64,000 bases of DNA, from contig CM077826.1 of NCBI GenBank assembly GCA_039720395.1, positions 18,973,053 through 19,037,052 on the forward strand. Direction: 5' to 3'. This document shows positions 57,165 through 64,000 of this stretch, in pieces (the first letter of the stretch is position 1; the number at the start of each line of letters is the position of its first letter). The position numbers and the translations under genes are program-made. The notes beneath the pieces are model-generated. The model searched no databases, was not told the DNA's origin, and was given only the letters and a program-made list of their open reading frames with translations. The DNA is from Liquidambar formosana (taxonomy: Eukaryota; Streptophyta; Magnoliopsida; Saxifragales; Altingiaceae).

Positions 57165-59252
57165 ATATCCACACCCTTTTTTGCTTATCCACACCCTTTT
57201 ATGGGTAATTTTGTCGTTTTCCTTTTTTTTCCTCACTCCTCTCCATCAAACCACACTAAGAGTCTGTTTGGGGGTGTGGTGCGTTAAAAAAAAGGTGTTT
57301 TTTTTATAAAAATAAGTGCGTTAGCCCCTGTTTGGTGTGCACTAAACTTCGCGTTAGTCTGAAGATGAAATAGTGCATAAAGCTCTTTTACTGAAGCTAG
57401 GAACGTGTGGCTCTTTTGAGAAGAGAATATAAACTCTTCACAAAAAGGCATAGGAAGAGGTTTTTCCCTTTTAATGAATCTTTTGGATGGACAAGTTTGC
57501 CCATATTTATATTTCAAAAAGACAGCCATGTCCTTGAACCAACACTCTTGTTTTGTCTCTCTTTGGGCCCTCTTTGTTTCTCTTCAGTCTTCATTTTCAC
57601 TACTTGGGATACGGTCCATATGTATTATTATACCTGTTTGTTGGGTTTCATCCATTTTATTGTAATTATAATAATTCCATCATACATCCATACAAAAATT
57701 GATAAATATATATTAATATTAATATTATTATTGAAATATATTTTGAGGGTGGAAATGAAATAACGAGTACTGATGACCACGGAGCTACCTATTAGAAATA
57801 TGTTTTTGGCTTAGGTTCTATTTGTTTCCAAGGAAAGATAACGACGCATGTTTGTTATTTTTTCATTTTATTTACTCTATTATTATTTGCCAAATAAAGG
57901 GTATCCTAAACCTTTAGATCCAGACTAATCCCTTCATAGTGAATCACCTACAGCATGTTTGTTAATTTGACATGTATTAATGATGGGGGTTTTAAATACT
58001 TTAATATTATTGATGTTATTGATTATCATGTAAATAAATCATATTTATTTATAAGTTAATGAATGCCAAGAATTGTCAAATTTAGAGTGCTTCAATAGTG
58101 AGATACCTAGTAGAAAGATAAGCAACCTTTAGAAAGGGCATTACAGTCAAATTGAGAGTTAGAAGTTTTTCAACAAGTATGGTCACCAAACACATAAAAC
58201 GCACTTTTTATATCAAAAGCTCTTCTAAGTATTTAGTAGCTAAACACTTTCAAACCTCTTTACAGGAATCTCTTCTATTCACAGATCTTTTAAAAAAAAA
58301 CACTTCACTAAAAGATACAGTTGTACCAAACGGGCCCTAAAGCTCCTCTTCTACCTTTGAAGTTTACTCACCCCTCCATCCCCTCCCTCCCTCTCTCTCA
58401 TCTCACACACAAACTTTCCTATGAGTTACAGCAAGAGATGTCAAGGATCAGGGAACCATGCTTCACCCTTTAAAATGATAAACAAAAAACAAAAATAAAT
58501 AAAAATAAATCCCCTGATCAAAGCACACAGTGAGCTCTCTTTCTCTAGCTACATCCACAAACCCACCTCGATCCACAACCCAGAGTTTTCTCTCTCTAAA
58601 AAAAAAGGAAAAAAAAAAAAGGAGTTTGCATGAATCATGTTTTTTGAACCATATTTGCACCTATTTATTTATCCAAAAAAAAAAAAAACCTCATTTTTTT
58701 TTCTTGATTTGATCAGGCTTTGGCGATTAGATGCCTTGGGATTCTTTTTGTTCATCCAAAAAAAAAAAGGAAGAAGAAGATATCAAGTTGGAGAAGCCCG
58801 AGCATGTTGCTATTGTTTATTTATTTGTTTATATTTATTTTCCTTTTCTTTGGTTGTGTTAGGGCCATATCAAGAGGAGACCATCTTTGACATTGGCAGT
58901 TCTGCCGACACCATTGACATGTTCAATTTTTTTGTCTTTGAAAGTTCAAATTTTTGAAGAAATCCCAGATGAAATTGAAGCAAACCACATCATTTTGAGG
59001 AGATGAGGAATTAATGGTTGTCTATATTTTTTTGAAATTTTCAATGGAAGGGAATGGTGATAATATTAAGTTCTGGATGAGCAAAGCCAAGTCCAGGATT
59101 TGTTCATTGGACCGCAGTGAAGAAAGAGAAGAGAGAAAGGAGAAAAGGGTGATGGAGAGAAGAAGAGAGAAGAAAGAAGGAGAAAAGAAACGAAATGCCA
59201 AAATTACCCTTGAAAGGGTGTGGATAAGCAAAAAAAGGGTGTGGGTCTATAT
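57165..59252. mobile_element. Inverted-repeat element carrying transcript-like sequence
   Basis: The left arm (57165-57240: TATCCACACCC, TTTTTTGCTTATCCACACCC, GGGTAATTTTG) is the inverted copy of 59185-59252. The interior holds a Harbinger-like insertion (57260-58337) and a stretch 58370-58970 with CT-rich leader-like sequence and short coding-like pieces, perhaps a captured gene fragment. The right arm is duplicated at 60147-60461. Superfamily unknown. Confidence 0.55.
57260..58337. mobile_element. Tourist/Harbinger-like non-autonomous element
   Basis: Flanked by TAA on both sides (57257-57259, 58338-58340). Ends GAGTCTGTTTGGGGG and, reversed, GGGCCCGTTTGGTACAA fit the GG...GTTTGGT terminal pattern of PIF/Harbinger elements. 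A second possible left end (GCCCCTGTTTGGTGTGC) lies near 57323, so the true boundary is open. No transposase seen. Confidence 0.6.
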
Positions 59253-59327
59253 AAACATATAAAATAATATAATATCCCTCATTAAACACATGCTAACATT
59301 ATTACATGCTTTTGATTGTAAATTTGA
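59013..59327 (+). repeat. 315-bp direct duplication, left copy
   Basis: Matches 60147-60461 with only 3 differences seen by eye, all G in this copy and A in the other. It includes the right arm of the 57165-59252 element plus flanking DNA. Frames inside it appear twice and are not genes. Confidence 0.9.
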
Positions 59328-59540
59328 AACCTTGTTCTTGTAATCCAATGAAATAAAAATGATGGTTTTATAATTAATATGAGTGATTTAATTTCCTTTG
59401 TTATTTTATTTGTCTTAATTTCTTTCATTTCATATTGAGAATTTAATTATTGAGTAATTTGTATAAACAGGTTTATGTATCAAATTTAATAACAGGTTTG
59501 TAGGGTAGTAAATAGTATATGACAATTTTTGGATATGAAT

Positions 59541-60146
59541 ACCACCAAAAAAAAAAAAAAAAAAAATTGGTGCCATAGATAAGATGACTGTTTTCTATAG
59601 TCATCTTTTAATACATAAGATGATTGGTTTTAAGAGCATAAGATGACTGTGAAAAACAGTCATCTTATACAGTCACACAGTCATCTTATATAGTAGTAAT
59701 ACATGACTGTTTTTAAGAACATAAGATGACCGTGAAACACAGTCATCTTATATAGTCACACAGTCATCTTATATAGTAATATATGACTGTTTTTAAGAAC
59801 ATAAGATGACTGTAAAAGGCAGTCATCTTATATAGTAATATATGACTGTTTTTAAGATAAAACCAGTCATGTTTTGTTGAATATATGATCGTTTTTAGCG
59901 GTCATCTATAGCACAAAAGATGACTGTGTTAATGAAAAAAGGATGTTCTTTCTTTGATTCAAACATGACTGTTTTTAAAAAACGGTCATCTATTACTCTC
60001 AAATATGACCGTAAAAAACAGTCATCTTATTTGATGATAAAAGATGACGCCTGAAGAGATGACTGTTTTTTCTAAAAACAAAGATGACTGTTTTGCTAAA
60101 AGATGACTGTTAAATACAGTCACCTATCAACATTTTTGTAGTAGTG
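59541..60146. mobile_element. CACTA-like non-autonomous element rich in AGATGACTG motifs
   Basis: The right end, read in reverse, is CACTACTACAAAAATG, the classic CACTA terminus. The interior is packed with copies of AAGATGACTGTTTTT in both orientations (many AAGATGACTG/CAGTCATCTT pairs), like the subterminal repeats that bind CACTA transposase. The left end is poor: ACCACCAAAA followed by a long A run. AAT flanks both sides (59538-59540, 60147-60149), a fitting 3-bp duplication. Confidence 0.7.
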
Positions 60147-60461
60147 AATGGTTGTCTATATTTTTTTGAAATTTTCAATAGAAGGGAATGGTGATAATAT
60201 TAAGTTCTGGATGAACAAAGCCAAGTCCAGGATTTGTTCATTGGACCACAGTGAAGAAAGAGAAGAGAGAAAGGAGAAAAGGGTGATGGAGAGAAGAAGA
60301 GAGAAGAAAGAAGGAGAAAAGAAACGAAATGCCAAAATTACCCTTGAAAGGGTGTGGATAAGCAAAAAAAGGGTGTGGGTCTATATAAACATATAAAATA
60401 ATATAATATCCCTCATTAAACACATGCTAACATTATTACATGCTTTTGATTGTAAATTTGA
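60147..60461 (+). repeat. 315-bp direct duplication, right copy
   Basis: Starts exactly at the CACTA-like terminus and ends 164 bp before the S1/SPH gene start codon. Contains a second copy of the inverted-repeat arm of the 57165-59252 element. Confidence 0.9.
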
Positions 60462-60625
60462 TGTCTGTTATCAACGGAGTAATGGGGTGCGTTAGATACA
60501 ACTTTACCAAGTTCCCAGAAGGCATTGACTTGTCCCTTGAATGCATGCACGTCATTTGTAACTGCATAAAATTAAGGGAAAAATATAATTAATACCGGCC
60601 AATATATACATATTCATCTATCGTC

Positions 60626-61096
60626 ATGGGAGGATTTCAGAAACAAATGGCTAATCTTCATCGTCTTATGCTAATACTAGTTGTGTTCAGTTTGGCACAA
60701 CTTGCATTAGTTTCAGGAGTTCTTTTCGGAAAAGTCCGTGTGTATGTAATCAATAACTTGGAGTCTGGAAAAAAACTGCACATGCACTGCCAATCCGGAG
60801 ATGACGACCTTGGTAAGCACGTAATCGGCCATAAGGATTATTTTAAGTGGTCTTTTTATAACAATATTTGGGACACCACGCTATTTTGGTGCGACTTTGA
60901 ATGGCAACATTCATCTGGAGCAACAGTCGTGGGAACCTTCAACATTTACGATGCGATGAGGGATCAACCCCGTTGTTATACCACGTGTGAATGGAAGGTT
61001 CAACGGACAGGCGTGTATGCTTTTAACTTGAACACTAGGAAGTGGGAGAGATTGTACAGGTGGCTCCTGCCAGACGGGTTAGCGACGCACGGATAG
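60626..61096 (+). CDS. Self-incompatibility S1 (SPH) family secreted protein
   Basis: 156 codons, single exon, as usual for this family (PF05938). A hydrophobic signal peptide spans about residues 14-31 (LMLILVVFSLAQLALVSG), followed by a small mature domain: VRVYVINNLESGKKLHMHC, then DDLG, the family W.F..N.W.TTLFWCDFEW block, and paired cysteines near the end. Cysteines at 55, 89, 117 and 121 give the usual two disulphides. A second ATG at codon 8 could be the true start. SPH proteins are secreted; poppy S1 is the pistil self-incompatibility determinant, while most plant homologues have unknown roles. The nearest upstream DNA is the 315-bp duplication, so its promoter may be transposon-derived. 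The reading frame shows no damage. Confidence 0.9.
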   Translation: MGGFQKQMANLHRLMLILVVFSLAQLALVSGVLFGKVRVYVINNLESGKKLHMHCQSGDDDLGKHVIGHKDYFKWSFYNNIWDTTLFWCDFEWQHSSGATVVGTFNIYDAMRDQPRCYTTCEWKVQRTGVYAFNLNTRKWERLYRWLLPDGLATHG

Positions 61097-63365
61097 AAAC
61101 CAGCATGGAGTTTATTCATCAAAGCCCATTTTTATTACCACGGCTCGAGTTAAAAATGAGCTCTGATAAATAAGAAGGCAGAAATATAGCTTCGGATTAA
61201 TTGGACAACAATATCAAATCAAAATATAAAAGAAATATTGCCAAATATTATATGCTTTCTTTATTTGTTCATTTACTCCATATTTTCTTTAACACATCCC
61301 ATCAACGCTTGGAAAGCAGTTCATCCGCCACGGAATTGCTTGCACATACCCGACAAATCAAATATTTGGCAGGCCCAGAATAGTTTACCGTTCATCCAGC
61401 AGCCCTCGCATGCCTAGCTTTAAAAGGGCACCGTTCTATTGGGCCTTGATGCATGTTACCTCATTTCATACGTGTTATGAGTCTTATATGGATTCGGAGT
61501 TTATCCAAAAGGTTTTTTAAGCAAATAAAATAAAATAAAATAAAATAAAATAAAGAATCTATTACCTTAAATTAGAATATCTAATTGATATTAAGAATTA
61601 GTTCCTAAAAATTCATAAAATACCATTATTTTGAATTTACACCTTGATTTTATTCGTAACAATGATCACCATTTTTTTGAATCTGTTAATTCAAAATGAT
61701 GAGTTTGTGCATGTCTTTAAACAATTAAAAGTATGTAAAATATCTAAAATTATTTAATTGAGAATTGAACACCCAAATAAGCCTTAACAATCTTTTTCAT
61801 ACGAGGCAGTTAGAACTTAGAACCCAACACAAGATGGACCTCCCAGCTATACTACGAAAAAGGGTCCCACTCCAGTATCCGCTTCGATTCATGCAGCTTG
61901 AATTGCTCATCAAAAAACAAAAAAGCTACTATGGTACAGCTGGCGTTTTCATGATAGGATAGATTCAGTTAGCGAAAGTCCCTCCAACTCGATCAATATC
62001 AACAACATGTCGTGATCGGTTAGGCTTGGTTCATTTTGTCAGAAAAGAAAGTGGGTGTCGTCGGGGGTTCATTGTTTTGAAGGACCCCTTAATGGCTGAG
62101 GATCAGAACTTCAATGTTGGTTCGTCTTCCGGGCCAAGAGCCCCTTGGAATGCGACAAAACCCTTCAAGTTCTTCTCTTTATTTACAAGGTTTGGATTGA
62201 CGTCAAATTAGCAATGAGGCCAATACTAGGAACGCAAAGGCCGAAGTGACACACATCCAACCTTAAAGCCTTAGAAGTCCTAGAAGGACAGATGCTAAAC
62301 TCGGCTTCTGACTAGGCCCATCATGAACTGGAATGGGCTTTGATTGTCAAATCCAAACTTATGCCCCAGCAGTACGCCTATGCCCAAGCCTTCTCTCAAC
62401 CCATGTCAATCAAGGACTAAATGCTAATCATTGATCTTAAACTTGTGTATGGATCTATCCATAGGGTTCGCTTCCCATGGAATCCCCGATAACAGAACCG
62501 TTCGTGATCAATTTTTCAGTCATTAGATCGAAATCCACGCCATTGAGGTGATTTCCAAAGGCTGAGAAAAGTATCCTAGATCATTCCCATGTTCGGGATC
62601 CTTGATGTTAAATTTAAACGACTTGAACAAGCCCGTGCATGGTTTTGAAGTTCAATGCTTAGCTCAAACAAGGATGGCAAAATCCATATTGAAACACCCT
62701 TTACTTGTAGCAAAAGAAATTTCCAAAAGTGTCAAAAACGGTTGCTAAAAGTGTTGGCTCACGACAAAATTGAACATTAGTGACAGAAATATTAAATCAT
62801 CGCCAAAAGTGGGAATACTACTGCTCAGCTCAAACCTTCATCCATGTCAAGTTCTTGTTACAGCCACAACAGAGAATCACAGAAAAAATGGGAAATATTA
62901 TGGGAAATATTTTAGGAGGCCGGTTGAAAATTGTTTCAAAATTTTATTAAATTCGGTTGACAATTCAAACACTAAATTTTGAAAAATTAGTACAAAGGTA
63001 GAAAAAGAAAAACATCGATCTGAATCCTGGATAAAAGAAATCATCGGTTTATCCAAGAATTGCAAACCACATTGAAGTCTAATATACTTGGAGGGATGAT
63101 CGTAACAGAAGCAAATCCTTCTTCGGGTCCAGTACGTTTAAGGGCGAAGCCAGAGACCAAGTAAGTGGGGCAAATTTCACCAAACAAAAAAAAAAAAAAA
63201 AAGTTCACAATATTTTGCTCTTTTGATGATCATTTCCCAACTTAATATCAAATAAAGAAAATTAGTAGTAATTTTGAAGTACATATACAGTCAAGTTGTA
63301 ATAAATTGACATAAAATATCCTTTATATGGTATTAAGTTAAAAAGTGATAGCTAAAACGTAATAA
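61097..63365. other. Downstream intergenic DNA with no recognised gene
   Basis: An AAAAT microsatellite lies at 61522-61555. From about 61790 to 62660 the base composition is less AT-rich and short frames occur on the plus strand (61765-61962, 62026-62211), suggesting a decayed transposon or gene, but no domain can be read. The remainder is AT-rich with an A run at 63183-63202. Confidence 0.4.
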
Positions 63366-63473
63366 GTTGCAATAAATCGCCTCACCTAAGATAGTTTTTT
63401 GGCTTTGCCCTTGAGTACAGTTGCAATAAATCGCCTCACCTGAGGTAGTTTTTTGGCTTTGCCCTTGAGTACA
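63366..63473 (+). repeat. 54-bp tandem duplication
   Basis: Two units, 63366-63419 and 63420-63473, starting GTTGCAATAAATCGCCTCAC and differing at two positions (AAGATA versus GAGGTA). Confidence 0.9.
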
Positions 63474-64000
63474 TTGGTCCAGTGACACTCCTCCCAATCA
63501 TGTCAATCACAAATTCAAGAAGATTGACTAATGATGATTTTTTTTAATTATCAAAAAAGAACTCCATTGTAAACGAACGAACAAAACTCCACATCCAAGA
63601 AAACAAAACAACAGGCAAATAAAAAAAAAAAAAAAAGGGTATTGTAACTCACCTTCTTCTTGATGGAACAATAGCACGATGGGTGAACAGAGAAGTGTTG
63701 AAAGAGATGGCTGAATCATGGCATTGGAGCGGAAAATACAGTTCTTTGTGGTGATGAATACATAGACAGCTTAGCATTCTCAGCATTAAAGTTTTTTCTT
63801 TGCTGTAATTCTGAGTGTATATCCCATTCAACATTTACAAAGCATATCATCCTCAATAATGAGATCACTAATGAGATCCTTTAAGCTGAAACTCAGTATA
63901 ACATAACAACACAAACTTATATAATTTATGGCACTTGTCCCAAATGAATATACTAGAGGAAAATTTTTTATGCATTTTAAGTTATACAAAGACGTACACA
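63474..64000. other. Unassigned AT-rich end of window
   Basis: Short minus-strand frames only, without domain. An A run lies at 63620-63636. Confidence 0.4.

Noticed and set aside
59014..59262. Charged 82-codon frame rich in lysine and glutamate
   Set aside because: Low-complexity purine-rich text inside the 315-bp duplicated repeat, overlapping an inverted-repeat arm; not a gene.
61765..62211. Decayed gag or gene on the plus strand
   Set aside because: Composition is suggestive, but no conserved motif could be read in any frame, so no call is made.
1..64000. tRNA, rRNA or snRNA genes
   Set aside because: No cloverleaf with A and B boxes or rRNA segment was noticed; only tRNA-complementary primer sites of the LTR elements.

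Overview
This is nuclear DNA from a flowering plant, most likely a eudicot; I cannot name the species. Reasons: spliceosomal introns, a wall-associated-kinase-like receptor kinase, a self-incompatibility S1 (SPH) family gene, plant mobile domain (PMD) genes, and a dense nest of plant transposons. Well over two thirds of the window is mobile DNA.

Layout. (1) 1-11578: a truncated, decayed Ty3/gypsy element of the Tat/Ogre type, coding strand minus (copy A). It holds a tandem hairpin array, two accessory genes on the opposite strand (a 7-exon PMD pseudogene and a DUF7745-like pseudogene), pol, and part of gag-pro. (2) 11956-17252: a PIF/Harbinger DNA transposon with TTA target duplications and a broken transposase, itself hit by a retroposed sequence with a perfect 16-bp duplication. 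(3) 17300-17573: a 274-bp Helitron, then a 5'-truncated WAK-like receptor kinase (17715-19243, minus). (4) 19.3-23.5 kb: AT-rich DNA with MITEs and a dead Ty1/copia integrase fragment. (5) 23523-53618: a gypsy element on the plus strand (675-bp LTRs, CCTTT duplications), split in its integrase by (6) 31359-48808: a 17,450-bp Tat-type element on the minus strand (copy B; 2,813-bp LTRs, CTTAT duplications). (7) 53.8-60.5 kb: a mosaic of inverted-repeat elements (MULE-like, foldback, Stowaway-like, Harbinger-like, CACTA-like) and a 315-bp near-identical duplication. (8) 60626-61096: an intact S1/SPH-family secreted protein gene, then about 2.9 kb with little recognisable.

The most interesting theme is the accessory cargo of the Tat-type elements. 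Copies A and B and the outer host element each carry PMD or PMD-like genes antisense to gag-pol, between pol and the 3' LTR. In copy B the antisense gene is a full 428-codon ORF with its own TATA box, although pol has three stops. Copy A carries a second PMD gene, bounded by GC-rich repeats, that copy B lacks; the copy B junction looks like recombination between those repeats. Both copies have a short intron-like segment between gag-pro and pol whose removal restores one reading frame. Their 3' regions carry long tandem arrays of 8-9 bp hairpins whose arms covary from unit to unit.

Relative ages follow from nesting and LTR divergence counted by eye: outer element older (about 14 differences in 675 bp), inner younger (about 10 in 2,813 bp). 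Most nonsense mutations in all three elements are C-to-T or G-to-A changes at different places, as expected of methylated, silenced DNA.
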